Notes: generated from the letters alone by a model not told the origin. A stretch of DNA of 64,000 nt from Chara braunii (GCA_003427395.1 BFEA01000102.1:2805339-2869338), one strand, 5' to 3'. Positions 33,104 to 45,349 are shown, numbered from the stretch's first letter. A program made the numbers and translations.

Positions 33104-34039
33104 TGTCACACTTTTTCCAGTCGGGCCACTTTAGGCGACCGGAAAGCCAACAGGCTGTCACGCAGGATTTTAGCTGAAGTTGCACTAGGTAAAATAAATT
33201 AAATAATGCAAATCCCTTCCTGTTGTGTGCGTTCGGCTTCGAGTGAGACCCTTCAATTGCGGTCTTCGCCGGTCCCCGATCTTAAGAACCTTTTATTTTG
33301 CTTCGGAACAGCAGAGAATCAAGCAAATAATAACCATAAGATTATGGAGTGCTATGCATGCATTAATTATATCAATCTGATTTGAGAACTGTGACAGAAT
33401 CATCCACGATTGCAATCATCAGGCGAGGACTATACAAGAAGCAGGACTGACTGACTCGAACAATGATAGGAGCAAATGACTGAGGGAAAAATGAGAACTC
33501 ATAATAGTCTCAGGGAGTACATATGGAAGAGAGCATGACCAACACCAATCAAGAGTCCTCACTCAACCCTCTGAACTTCACTCTTCATATGTCACTTTGA
33601 TGCCTGTCGTCTGGGCTTCTTGCCATGTCTACGTACTCTCTGAGGTTGTGGCTTCAGAATGTAAAGCCACCTGAAGCCCACTAGTTCCAAACACTTCCAG
33701 CCAAGTCCTATGATACGGAAGTCAAGCATGGCACAAAATTTCTCCCTAGTGTGGGGAGATAGGGCTCAGAGAAAATGCCCCTCCTGAGATGTGGGGACTC
33801 GGAGGGTTCTGTCACCGCCTCGTAGTCAATCTCTGTTGGCGATATGTCCATCCGTCAATTCTGACATACTAGTAGGGAAAACTCTCTTTGGCTGCTATCA
33901 AATTAAGGTTGTCAAGCGCCGACTGGTCCACTGCAATGGGATTGATCTCTCTCATGAGCTCAATTAAACTGATATTTTCTGACAGAACGAAAAGAATCTA
34001 GTTTTTAACTAATGAGTGTATGAGTGAAAGTTCCTTGGT

Positions 34040-34400
34040 AGGATAGAGTCTTACTCAAGCCAAACTGAATGCCTGGTTGGGAAATTGCTTAATGACTGGT
34101 TGAACACTGATTGAAAATTGATCGTGTGTTGCTTGATTACTGTTGAATACTGATTGAAAGTTGATCGTGTGTTGCTTGATTACTGTTGAATATTGATTGA
34201 AAGTTGACTGTACGCTGCTTGATTACTGTCGTCAGCACCGAGTCCTGCTCACTAGTAACTCCGCTGAGTACTGATCCCAGGCAACAACACTTGAGTACAG
34301 TTCATTGCTGAGCACTGCTCACTGATAACAGCGCTGAGTACTGTTCACTGCTGAGCACTGCTTACTGATAACAACGCTGAGCATTGAAGCAGTGTGTTAC
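34040..34400. repeat. Two 43-bp minisatellites inside the LTR
   Basis: First unit (TTGATCGTGTGTTGCTTGAT then TACTGTTGAATACTGATTGAAAG) repeats about 3.5 times at 34090-34235. The second (GCTGAGCACTGCTCACTGAT then AACAGCGCTGAGTACTGTTCACT) repeats at 34295-34390. The right LTR carries one more copy of the second unit (53120-53240), so copy number changed after insertion or between templates. Confidence 0.85.
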
Positions 34401-34802
34401 TTACTAATTGGATTTACTGGCGAAGTCCTCGAGGGAAAGATTCTGAGCACTCTCAAAACTCTCTTTGACTTTTCCTAGGCCTGTTCGACCATCTCAGAGA
34501 ACGAGTCGGTGTTGTGCAGTCTTTTGTCTAGTTCATAAATGTAGAGGGTGCTGTGTAATTTTGAGTGTTGACTCAGTGCTAATTGAGCACTGTCTGACTG
34601 TTGATTATGGATTGATTAAATGCCAGCCAAAAGCTGATGATCTGGGCCCGGTCACTTGACACCCACGACATTAACCAAACCACCGTTTATTGATGAATGT
34701 TTGGTAATATGAAACCTTTTGTAGGATTTCAGATTGTTGGGGGTCGTTCGCTGCTTGGCAAAACAAGTGTAACTCCAAGGTAGGGTCAAGTCGTTTTAGC
34801 GC

Positions 34803-35210
34803 TCACTTGAGTTTCTTTCTGACCCCCTCCACAGTTTCCATCGAAGATCCTGTACTATGCAACTTGCCCCTACGATCATAGAAATAAAAAACATACTCAA
34901 TAAATTTCCTCACACCAACCGTCTGAACCGCATGCTCTCCTTGAGTTAATTGGTGCAACTTCATATCCAAGCACGCCCCTTCTTCCCATCCTTCACTCTT
35001 GTCTCTGTTTGATTCACCTTTCACCACCAAAATATCGCCCCCTTTCATGTCTCCCAATAACAGGACTCCAGCGTTGAAAAGAAAAATTATTGCACTTGAC
35101 CTTGATGAGTTTTGTAATCAGGAAAGACAGCGGTTCCCAGACTCAAGTCATTTATAATGAGTTCACTCCAACTGTTGAGGGTCGTCCAACTTCTGCCCCA
35201 AACAACAGAA
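34803..35210 (-). pseudogene. LTR-encoded ORF b, left copy, frameshifted
   Basis: Matches the ORF at 53664-54078 over its length (KGGDILVVKGESNRDKSEGW, FIEYVFYFYDRRGKLHSTGS, SMETVEGVRKKLK), but a base is missing upstream at about 35080 relative to the right LTR, breaking the frame. Substitutions are scattered. No family recognised. Confidence 0.55.
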
Positions 35211-35899
35211 AGAGTGGGTCACGGTGGCTAGCCGTGATCAAAACCTGCAATTACCATCTGCGCTGAATCACGACTTTCTAACCATAACACCGACCAGTGG
35301 CAGGTCTACATGCGACGAGATATTCCCCTTACGAAATAAGTCCAAACGAATCGCTAAAACAATCTTCCGACACAACAGACAGACCTTGCTAGGATAGCCA
35401 ATCAGACACTTCTTATAAGAAGAGCCTCTCGAGGAAATTATATAATCCGGGCAAGAAAGAAAATCTCATACGAGGAGTACTCGACGTTCCTATAATGGAA
35501 AATTATATTAGAAAAGGGGGGGGTTAGCTGTCTGTGGATTCAGTGCTGATTTTGTAGGGTCTATACCGAGTTCACCGAATCCCCACCAAAGTTTGCTAAG
35601 TCAAAGTTCATCAACTGTGTCTGAACTCAAACATTACAGAGTCTAAAACTGATCTCGTAATTGACTATGCCGAGTATTATCCGAATTTAGTAATAACCTT
35701 GGCTCACAGAGCCTATCTGTCAGCCTGATAGAGGTTGTCTTTTACCGAGCACCGATTGAGCCCATGAGGTTCTGCATGGCCCGAAAACGGGTCCACATCC
35801 ACTGGACTTTGCAACGTGTCTGTCGAGTCAGCACTTGGTCATTTACTGACTGAACTACCTACTGCGTAACACTTGAGTTCACGAAATCCAAGCGTAAGT

Positions 35900-36035
35900 A
35901 AATTGAGACCGCGCCGAGTCCTCCGAATCTACACCGAATTGCCTGAGTCCTTACTGAATTGTATGAGTCTAGTTTGAACGGTTTGAGTCTGATCCAAATG
36001 TATGAGTCTGATCTAAATGTCCGAGTTTGCCCAGA
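35900..36035. repeat. ~21-bp degenerate tandem repeat in the LTR
   Basis: About six units resembling TGAGTCTGATC(C/T)AAATGT, e.g. around 35950, 35970, 35990, 36005 and 36020. Conserved at 54785-54900 in the right LTR. Confidence 0.7.
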
Positions 36036-36299
36036 TTGGCCAATCATTGATCAGACCGTATCCGCTTAATTGAATCCACGAAACTAGGCTAGGGTCCGAA
36101 GGCCTCATTCGTGAAGCTCGTTCTGCAGGAAGTTAGCCAGCTACTCTCTGAGCCGACTGCTCGCTAGTTCTGCATCTCACTGAGCTAGACAAGTTTGTAC
36201 TCAGTTGTCTGTCAGTTGCGTGCGACACGGCAAGGGCATTCTACCGATTTGCAGTGCAAGACTCACTTACTCGTTCACACACAACGAAGCAGCACAATT

Positions 36300-38860
36300 G
36301 ATTAGAAAATGCACCGCTCACTTCTTGACAGCAAAACCCTCTGTGCCCATGTCATAGTATAGCACCAGATTTCTCCCCGCCTGATTCATTATATTTAGCA
36401 GGAGAAAATGTCAGGGATCAACTAATTACCACTCGAGTCAGAAGGCTGTAGCATGCATTCTTGCTCCAAAAACCCTGAGAAAATAACTGAGGTTTTCTGC
36501 TGCTCCTTATCACGTGACCCGCGTAAGGTGGACAGCATGGCTGACCCGAGTAAGGACTGGGAGTAAATCAGTCTCCATCCAGGAGGAATTTAACTAACAA
36601 ATGGATTATCATTTTTAGGACCTGTCGTTTTCTGCTCATTGTACCATAAAATCGGGTTATTTCGCTTTGTCCTACGTTTTACAGGCATCACACTTCCAAG
36701 GCTGGCGCACCTGATCAGAGTTAGCACATTGGGAACCGATGCTTCTCTGGTCCGCTTGCTAACTTTTGCGAACTGGTATTGTCCCACTCTTTTAAGGGCA
36801 GACACGTAGGTACCAATCTGAGGGAAATAACGACTATTCACCCTCACCCGTACTTAGAGGAAACAAACTAGAACCAATGAGTTACCAGGTGCGAGACCAA
36901 CCCAACAACTTTAGATAAATCGTGAAAAGCAACTCCCTCAATCTTGCAGGACATTAAGTTGATTATGCGTATACAGAGTTTCCACTTTGATCGGGGAAAC
37001 ACAAATTATTGTCACCAACAAAACTAATCATTTGTCGCCGTGAATGATCCCCCTTTTTATCAGATCTCTCTGTAATACGTTTCAACGGTCAACTCCCCGC
37101 ACACCGTAAAATCCTTTATGGCTTATCCTGCTCAACTCCCAAAATAAATAAATATATATATATATATATCGAATATCCCGTCTCGTTAGCACCAATCGGA
37201 CAAGCCAATCAACCTCACCTTCTTTATAAGTGTTTCGTCCGGGCTGATCTTAACTAGAACTAGGCAAGCCCAGAGAAGCTGATGTCACACGCCTAGCTCA
37301 TCGCAAGGCATCCTCCGAGATGGCTATCCCCAAAGAGAACCTTAACTTTATTGTTGATAAAAGTCATGCACAGTGCTCGAAAGGGGCCAATAGCAAACGT
37401 TTGATCATCTTCTACCGCAAAGATAACAGTCCATACATTTTTGGTCTCGATGTTTTACTTAATATGACATGTGACCTCCCTTCACATAAGTCACCTCTGC
37501 CCCCGTCTCTCATCGTCGATTAAAGCGTCCTGAATACTCATATTAATGCAAATACGAGTAGTCTTTAATTCCAATAAGTGAGAGCAAGCGCTGACCTTGG
37601 TCAGCAATTGGTGATTTCTTTGCGATGATCCAACCTTCATTCAACCCTCATCTCTGCCTAAACATCCATCTATCTCCTATTAACCATAATCACTGCTTAT
37701 TACACCACTCTCTCTTCCCTTAGCCTAAACACTAGCCCCAGTTATCTAATAGGGTCGTCCTAGCCTTGTATCGAATCAGCGTTCCCGAAGCAAAAGAGAG
37801 GTCAAGGCAACTGGGGGAAAGGAACGCGGCATTGATCACCAGTTCACACGACCCTCAGTTCAAGACGAGGCTTACCAGCGTTCCGACTCAGCTGAGTGCA
37901 ACCCTCAAAGTCAAGAAACGCACAAGTCGTTTCCGCCTCCGAAGAGAAAGCCTAATTAAACATTACAGCTGAGCATTGCGGATATCTGAGGCGGAGCGCA
38001 GAGCCTAGTCGATAAGTAGAGATCCCGTTCGCTAATATAGCCAAACCGACGCCTCACTATCGCACCCTTCTTCATACACCCCACCGACTAGATAAGCCAA
38101 AGTAAAGTCGCCAACAATCTCCCGTGCAGGGACCCTCCGACTTCGGCATATGTTGCACAGGGGTATATAGCCCTGCTCGACCTCACTCTCTCTCTTTTGA
38201 CTGTTGCGTGCGTCTTTCTTGATATCAGCATCGCTTCTCCGTCTCGCCCTTACTTGTCTATTAGCCCTCCACACGCACAAGCAACATCCGGCTTTGTCAC
38301 ATCGTCACACATGAGTCTCACGCAGTGAGTATGCTAAAACCTCTCGCCCTTGACTGCTCATTAGAGGGGATAGCGACAGCGATCCCTCACTCTGGTTCTC
38401 TCGCATGTCCAACCTCTCTTGTCGCGCACTGAAGTCAAGTAGACGTGAGCATTCCAAGCACGCATGCGGCACTTGCCTCACCCAAAGGTTTGGTGTCTCT
38501 CTCGTACTCATCGTCTTTGAGAGAACAACGTCCTCGCTACTCCAAACCAAGTAATGATGACGTCAGCTCTTTAGACACACTCCCTGCGTGCGCTCTCCAC
38601 ACAGCCTAGCCCCTATCTCGTACCCACTGTCCGTCACGCCCCTGCTGCTCCCTCGTAGCAAGCGTACCCTCTCACAGTCACACTCGACCTCTAGAGGGCG
38701 TAGCCACGCTTCATCAGCACGGAACTCGTACAAGTGGTGCGCGCTCGATCTCACTGCAGCCCTGTCTCTACCTGCCCGTACCAGCTTCGCCACACCGTCT
38801 CTCTGCTCGCCCACTCATGTGGACTTCTGCGAGTATCCCTCCTTTCGTCCCTGCCACTGG
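36300..38860. other. Left LTR interior, no recognised gene
   Basis: Aligned throughout with 55170-57905. Holds an (AT)n run (37147-37169, longer at 56091-56117 in the right copy) and a pyrimidine-rich stretch. Short frames on either strand (for example 37320-37523 and 38032-38280) are not clearly conserved in frame between the two LTRs. Confidence 0.5.
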
Positions 38861-38862
38861 GA

Positions 38863-39414
38863 TTATCCGCACTCCTTTCCTCTGCCTCCCATTCTCTCTG
38901 TCTCGCGTCCTCTAGGCCTCAACTGTCTCGAGCTCGCCTCAAGTCCGCCCTCCACACCTTGAGCCAGCGGGTGGTTCTTGAGAACCTGGCCCGGTCTGTT
39001 CAAGGATTGAAGGTCGGTCTCCCGGTCCCCTGCCTCGCTCATCTCACTCTCCCCACCTGAGTCCCGGTCACGATGGGCTTGTTCCAAGTTCGCTGTGTCC
39101 ATCGAGGTGTCGGTCTCATGATACGAGACCATTACCTGCATTTTTGTTGTCACTCCGCCCCTCTTGCAACGCCTCTCCGCCCGATCCTTTGCCTCCATGA
39201 TCGCGTCCTGTAGCTTTGGTTTATTCCGCATCTCCACCTCCTTCGCCCCTTCCACGTTAATTTTTAGTCTCACTTTGTCACCCCCATTGTAATTGAGCAT
39301 CACAGTGATCCAAGGACCTTCCCCAAACATAGGCTTCCAGCGAGCCTGATGGTACCAGTAACCCGGTCTATAGTCGTGCAGTGCCATAGCCAGACCTTTC
39401 TCATCGGACCCTGC
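38863..39414 (-). CDS. LTR-encoded ORF a, left copy
   Basis: Minus-strand frame open from a TGA near 39414; first ATG at 39387, giving 174 residues. The N-terminal 60 residues are aromatic-rich (HDYRPGYWYHQARWKPMFGE), followed by VRLKINVEGAKEV and a long charged tail. The right LTR has the same start with about six replacements in the first 60 residues before its assembly gap. AGCTGGTGCAG just upstream of the open frame could be a 3' splice site. Function unknown. Its position inside the LTR, in the same sense as gag-pol, is unusual. Confidence 0.45.
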   Translation of the reverse strand, partial: AGSDEKGLAMALHDYRPGYWYHQARWKPMFGEGPWITVMLNYNGGDKVRLKINVEGAKEVEMRNKPKLQDAIMEAKDRAERRCKRGGVTTKMQVMVSYHETDTSMDTANLEQAHRDRDSGGESEMSEAGDRETDLQSLNRPGQVLKNHPLAQGVEGGLEASSRQLRPRGRETERMGGRGKECG

Positions 39415-40132
39415 ACCAGCTCAGTCCTCCGTCCCAAGCAATCAAGTCCAAACTGCTTGGCGTGCAAAACAGACGCACGTCGGCCGTCCCCTGTTGACCC
39501 GCTAAGACCGCCTTGCCTTCTGCCAACCATGAGCCAGTACTCAGCATGGCACGATTACCCAGGACTCGCTAGCTAAACGCCAGTCCCTTTTTCTTCTTAT
39601 AAGATTTTCATCTGTTGTGACCCTTGCGTTCTAAACAGGGGATCAAACTAATAAAGCGCACTAATAGAAATGAAGAAAAATACTTTATTGGGGGGAGGAA
39701 GGAATTAGAACCAGCAGACAATAGGGAAACTTAGAGAAACAGCACGACAACTGTCATGGACCAGCCTTTGCGCGAAAAGACTACTATGGTTAGCGCGGTG
39801 GTCCCATAACGAAGTACACACGACGCGCCTTTCACTTCAAAAGCAGACCGTCGACCTACCCCTATCGGGTGCCCGTGTCCGATGGTAAGGAGGGGACTTA
39901 TGACCCTCCCTTCGGGGTGATAAGTCTCCTACTGATGAGGCCGCGGGTCGCCCCTCTTTTGGGGTCCTCCCACACGACGCCCAGCCAGGCAGACTTAGCA
40001 CAAATGATTTACGAGGAATCGTGCCACCCTAGGCCGTCAGGCAGTAATCGTCGCTCATAAAACGAACTGTCGGCCTCCCCTTCGATGTGACAAAACCCAA
40101 GAAAGGAAATCCTCGCCTGAAAATCGGTAAGT

Positions 40133-40260
40133 TAATAATTGTAATAATGATAATAATAATAGTAAAAGAAAAAAGAAACGCAATCGATGCAGTGGACAAA
40201 CGTCGCTGGATTATTTCAAATTAAAGCAATGGTCTTGATTCTCGTGCTGATTAGGCGTTC

Positions 40261-40299
<39 letters not shown>
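40133..40299. repeat. Short (AAT)n and T39 tracts near the LTR inner end
   Basis: Left copy has an interrupted AAT stretch (about 40133-40163) and a 39-base T run (40261-40299). The right copy has a longer pure AAT run (59224-59280) and T7-8A repeats instead. Confidence 0.9.
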
Positions 40300-40689
40300 C
40301 TTATTCTCCACTTACCCCTTTGCTCAGTTTTTCCTTTCCGGCAGCAACCTGTTTTCGTGCACCTAACTCATAACCCTGTAGAGGGGTGCTTGGCGCGCAA
40401 TAGAAAAGAAAACGCCTATCCCTCTACCTCCTCGTCCCAGGGCGAACCCGACGGCTACCACGGCCACAGNCCGGTTGTGCTCTGCTGTACAGAAGGGCGC
40501 CGAGCCTGCGTGGACCAATGGAAAGCCCTGTGGCGCACCTTTTGCCAAGGCAGGCACCAACAGGACTAGTCCACGTCAAGGTACGACCCGGGTACTGAAG
40601 ATTGCAATTCAGGAACATACCTACAGACCGCGGACACCAAGCAGGNACTTGGTACGGGGAGGAGGGCCGGGACACCGCGCCCTCCGACA

Positions 40690-40720
40690 TAATACCAAAC
40701 CCCCACCCAGCGTCCCCGCT
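40690..40720 (-). other. Candidate polypurine tract
   Basis: Minus strand reads GCTGGGTGGGGGTTTGGTATTA directly before the 3' LTR start TGTCGG, cut here to its G-rich core GGGTGGGGG. It is in the right place for plus-strand priming but is interrupted by T residues. Confidence 0.45.
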
Positions 40721-40745
40721 GGGTCTAAACGCATGGGGTGCTGGG

Positions 40746-40752
40746 TATAAAA
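40746..40752 (+). promoter_or_regulatory. TATA box facing into the element (antisense)
   Basis: TATAAAA in GCTGGGTATAAAATAGAGC, 57 bases inside the interior next to the left LTR, oriented opposite to gag-pol. It precedes the plus-strand ORF at 41042. Confidence 0.55.
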
Positions 40753-41041
40753 TAGAGCATGGCATAGGAGCTTCATTCATTTTCTTCGTACCACTGTGAC
40801 TTGTCGTCGCGTTTTACGGCCATTATCTTCTTCTTTCCGTATTATCTTTTTCCCTTTTTTCTTTCTTTACGAGTTTACATAGCTTCTTCTTCTCTTCTTC
40901 TTATCTCCCTCTTATCGCACATGCGGCGTGGCTGCTTGGCCTGCGCCCCTACTCTTTACTCTTTTTTACAACTTTTGTAATTCTTTCTGCCATACACCTT
41001 TCTTCGTTCATCTCTTCCCAAGTTGTACTCAGTCTCGCACC

Positions 41042-41511
41042 ATGCCCGAAGCACGTCGGGGACAGCCTGAGGTAGAGCAAGGGGTGGTAGAGGTGGGAAA
41101 GCGCGTGAAAAGCCGCCGGCCCGTGCGCGGTGTGACTATAGCTCTGAGGAGGAGGAGGAGGAGGTACGGGGTTATGGGGCACACTCTAGACGTTACTTAC
41201 GCCATCTCCCTCNGATTTGGTATGAGAGGACTCCATCCCCANAGAGGATGGAGTATTTTCGAAAAAAAGTTGAGGCACGCTACGGCGCACTCAATACTTC
41301 CTCCCCTCCATACACTCCTAGGGCCCCTACCTCCCCTGCAGCGAGCAGAGCCCTAGTGATCATCCCTTCCGTTCCTTGCACTGCTCCCCCTACTTCTCAT
41401 CCGAACGGCTGCGTTCTTTTCAGTATTTTCTTTCTTCTCTCTCTACTTCAGATAGAACTCATGGCAATTTTGTATATACTGTACAGGCGTGACTTCTTCT
41501 CATCTCTCTGA
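41042..41511 (+). pseudogene. Antisense ORF at the 3' end of the gypsy element
   Basis: ATG at 41042 (context CACCATGCCCG) opens MPEARRGQPEVEQGVVEVGK. The frame shifts by one near 41130, after which a neighbouring frame gives DYSSEEEEEEVRGYGAHSRR, WYERTPSP and MEYFRKKVEARYGAL, then a Pro/Ser/Thr-rich segment and a hydrophobic end. An acidic run followed by RS-like and PSP motifs suggests a nucleic-acid-associated low-complexity protein, but no family is recognised. Tat-lineage gypsy elements (Grande, Retand) are known to carry antisense ORFs between integrase and the 3' LTR, and this fits that place. Confidence 0.45.
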
Positions 41512-43567
41512 ATTCTCAGCTCATGCATCACTCATAGTGTCCCTGGCTTGAGAGTTTGAACACCTTGAGGCCGGGGACGCAGGTTCCTTGTGAACCAGGC
41601 NGCTTTTTGGCTACNAAATGAATTTAAGAAGGATTATATTTCTCATTTTCTGACTTGCTGCTGGTTTTAATCTCTTACCATTTTGAAACCCATCCTCAGT
41701 CCGAATTTTCAGCAAAAGAAAAAAAAAGGTACCTTAACCTTCATTTTGGCTGCAAAATCATGAGGCACTGTCAGTCTGATATCAATATCNTTGGTACTCA
41801 TCCAGTCCGCTATGCTGGGGGCAGGGCATACCAAACCCTTTTCTCGTTTTNCGGCCAGAGTGAGATATCTCNTCAACTTTTCATATGACTCAGGGGATAC
41901 CAAACCCTATTTTTTTTTTCTGGTNTGAGTGAGGCGTCTCCCCAACTTCTCAGACAGAGGGAANGGGATACNGAATTCTTTNTGTTTTCTCTGGTCTGGA
42001 GANTTCAGATAAATCTTCGTATACCTGCAAAACAACGCATCCCACAGACAACAACTATGCCCCAGCAAGCAGGCTCCCCGATAGTTATCGGCCATGCGAC
42101 AAGTAAACAAGATAAAACCCAGAATAAAATAAAATAATAACAGAATAATAAAATAATAAAATAATAGATACAACAAAAACGATTNCTCACACCCAAGAGT
42201 CCATTGATTGTCTTGGTTTTGACCCACCACTGGCCAAGANTGACAGACGTCCCGTCAGTCTGACATACCTCATTCGGCCCGCCTCAGGCCAGGAGTAGTC
42301 TGACCATTTGTCTTGACAACCNCTTTGACCTGCCCCCANGTCANGACTAGCATACCNACTACTTGAGTATGACAGCCCTTTGGCACTCTCNCCAGGACAC
42401 CCAGACTATAGCGGGTCTGGTCACCCTATGACAGTAGACGTCNCGTCAGTCAAACTGTCCCGAACCCGGATTTGACCACTGTGGTCGGGGACCGGCTNAC
42501 CCACCAGTTTTTGGCCAAGGGCGNTGGCTGCNCCGCCCAGATTTTTGAACGCAGNACCCGGTNTAACTACGATTCAAGACTCTGGCTAACCTTACTGGAT
42601 TGCATCCTCTGACTGCGGTAGGGTTCTAGCTGACCCCTTTCGACCTCACAGACCAGACCCCCAGAGCCTTAGCATTAGTCGGCTACGGAATTCAACACTC
42701 GCGTCGGGGACCTGCTGACCCCACCAGATTGCAACCTACTGCGGTAAGGCTCTGGATGACCCCGACAATCAATGCATCCTTAAGTTAGAGAAGAAAAAAC
42801 CCCAGGCACAGACTGACAAACAAGCATATCATAAACCACGAGCAAACTGCCCTCGACCCATAACAAGACAAACATTTCTCAAGAGCCTTCCCTTCAGTCT
42901 CAAGAGGCCTTGAACAGCAACATGATAACCAACACCAAACCCTTACAGGAAACCTCCCTTCAGTCTCAAGAAAGATACTCAGTGCCGGCCCCAGAGAGGT
43001 CTCCTCCCTCAGCTGGGAATTTTCTTTTCCAGGAGACGTCCCTTTAGTCCCAATAAAACACTGAAATGCTGACCCCCGAGAGGTTTCGTCCCTCATCTGA
43101 GTGAAGACAGACAACTTAGTCAAAAGACATGAAGTCCTTCTGCTGACAACTCTTAGTCAGGCAAAACTGAATCCCTTTATGCTCGTCATGNTTTTCTCTC
43201 TATCATAAGAATAATACTGATTACATCTTCTGATGTGCNNCAGCCATGAGTTCCTCAGATCTTTGACACTGCGTCAATGCTCGATGAAAACTGTATCTTA
43301 CAGTTATCCCCNACTCTCAGGGACTTNGAACTCATGGATCGACTGCAGCATCGCATCAAAGATATAGTCTCATTAGCTCGGTTGCTTGCTGAAACAGAAA
43401 ATTAACTAACATGCTGGAAAATTGAAATNCTGAATTGACCATGCACGAACGATCACAGTCTGCTGNTGTCTCATTGCCTTACAATACTTTTCTCTCAGTT
43501 TCTCTGGAACTGTTCTCTCACTTGAATGACTGACCTTTCTTCCCTCTCTTTGAGGTCACTGAAGGGA
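41512..43567 (-). other. Non-coding 3' region of the gypsy interior with degenerate repeats
   Basis: From the end of integrase to the antisense ORF. Bases 42240-42770 contain repeated GAC(C/T)(A/C)C(A/T)CCAG- and CTGACCCC-type words. Bases 42880-43110 contain three to four copies of a ~70-bp unit with CCCTTCAGTCTCAAGA and CCCGAGAGGTTTCGTCCCTC. An open minus-strand frame (43123-42785) follows from these repeats. Many single Ns. Confidence 0.5.
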
Positions 43568-44665
43568 TCAAATCAAGGTCTCTGAAAATGAACTTACGAA
43601 GTCTTGACCCTGACACCATATCGTGAACCCTGGATCCATCNATCTCTGAAATTTCATAAACCTTGCCTTCTGCTTCCCCCGTGATTTTGTAAGGACCAAG
43701 TCATCTGGGCTCCAACCTTTTAGTNCATTGTGTCTCAAGGGAACTGTCGAACAGAAGGACAACATCTTCAACTTTCANTCTTTCTTTTCTTATATATTTT
43801 TTTTGGTTNCATCTTTCTTGATCTGACAATCTGCTGGATGTCATCTTCTCTGCAGCGCTCATCACTGTCTGATCAACTTCTAATATTTGCCTCATCCGGA
43901 TCTGAAGAAGCTCTGAAATAGAATAGTCTCTGTCACTTTCTTGACTTGACCAAGTCTTGACAATGTTCTCAATAGGCAATGTAGCATATCGANCATACCA
44001 CAGAGTAAACGGTGCATAGCCACTAGTTCTCTTGACTGTGATGTTGTCAACATATATAGCAGCTCTTAATATTTTTGGCCAGTTACTAAGATTTCCTTTA
44101 CACCACTTGGNCAATGAGTCTTTCAAGTTTTGTGACCTCTTTCAACAGGTGCATTCNCTTGATGGTGGTAAGTAGTCACATATCGAATTCTGACCCCCAA
44201 CCTTAGTGTGGTTCTCCTAACGATCTTATTTCTAAATTCTTATTCTCTGTCTGAGANNAATTCTTTGATAAAAGGATACCTGAGATAGACTTTTTCTATC
44301 CAGTCAGCCACTTGCTCGGCTGTCTTCCTTTTCAGAGTTTCTGCCTCAACATATCCAGAGAAGTTATCTCTCATGTTCAGTATATATCTTATTCCGCCCT
44401 TGCCTAAAGNCATAGTGATGAGNGCTAGGTGAGCTCTGTTTCCTGGTTCTACCAGAATAGTGGGGAATAGAGGCTCAATCATTTTTGTGGTAGACCTCTT
44501 CTGACATAACAAACATGATTTACAAAATATGAAAATCATGTCTCTCATGCCAGGCCAGAAGTACAGTTTGACAGTCTTAGAGTAGGTTGCCTCAGCAGCT
44601 CTGTGGCCACCAGCAACCCCCTAATGTAGAGCAGCAATTATCTCTAACTGTCTCCATTTACCATA
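43568..44665 (-). pseudogene. Gypsy integrase remnant
   Basis: Order on the minus strand: HHCC zinc-binding region (ALH, one TAG, then GVAGGHRAAEATYSK, YFWPGM, CKSCLLCQKRS), catalytic core with RDNFSGYVEAETLK and SDRE (second Asp), and the C-terminal region SGYAPFTLWY..ATLPIEN and KVEDVVLLFDSSLETQ, standard for gypsy integrases. The position of the first catalytic Asp (usually DL(V/I)TM) reads ALITM, so the D,D,E triad is broken. Frames change near 44240-44126 and 43770. No chromodomain was seen. Confidence 0.85.
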
Positions 44666-45349
44666 GACCACTCTTAGTGGAGGTAGTCCTCCCTTACCAT
44701 CCACAAAGAGATGTCCTCTTTTTAGTATGAATTTCTTCCTTGAATTTTTACAATAATATTCCTTTAGCTGTTCCTTTTTCATATTCTTACCAATTTCTTN
44801 ATAGCCTTCGTCATATTTTTCAGAAATGAAAAATATTTTTTTCTTATTCTTTTCACTTTCTTCCTCTTCTTTTGAACCAAAGCTTTCACCGATTTCATGA
44901 GCAGTCANTGNTGTTGCATTAACTCTTGCATACCAATCGTTTGGTTCATCATCTTCTTCTTTCCCGAGAATCGATTCATAAACATATGCATTANGAATCT
45001 CTCNCAAGTTGTCTTTCTCTTCAGGCCATAAACTCTACTTGTAGTAGCATGGTACTTTATAATCTTCATAATCTTTCTCATTCAAAAAGTTATCAACATA
45101 GGCAGAATCTTCAATCCTTCCGTTTACATCTTCTTCTTCTTATTTTTTCCACTCAATACGACTTAGATCATCTGCTCTATTCTTCTCAGTGGGGATCTTT
45201 TCCAACTTAAAATCATACGTCCAGATGAAAGCGATCCACCTGCTCACTATTGGATTTATTTGTTGGTGTTTCTTAATGGCACGAATCACTTCAGATGTAT
45301 CAATCCTTAGGATGAATTCCCTTCCTAGTACATAGTGCCTGAAGCACAT
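44666..45349 (-). pseudogene. RNase H end and RH-IN linker of the gypsy pol
   Basis: 45349-45140 holds the C-terminal RNase H part: FRHYVLGREFILRIDTSEVI and TEKNRADDLSRIEWKK (the usual N.ADALSR box). A poorly conserved acidic linker follows (45007-44670), ending in LKRGHLFVDGKGGLPPLRVV, the strand just before the integrase zinc finger. Confidence 0.8.

Larger units (their letters stand above)
33104..40689 (-). repeat. Left (3') LTR of the gypsy element, 7586 bp
   Basis: Plus-strand start TGTCACACTTTTTCC, end CCTCCGACA. By eye about 22 differences from the right LTR in the first ~295 bases (about 7%). Relative to the right LTR it lacks about 290 bp after 33848 (present as 52378-52667) and about 80 bp near 36880, but has an extra ~85 bp at 39741-39825. 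Transcript-sense poly-A signals (AATAAA on the minus strand near 39690) and TATAAG (near 39598) are present but unproven. Confidence 0.9.

Noticed and set aside
42785-43123. Envelope-like protein at the 3' end of the gypsy element
   Set aside because: The open frame follows from ~70-bp tandem repeats. There is a hydrophobic end but no signal peptide, and the frame is not continuous with integrase.
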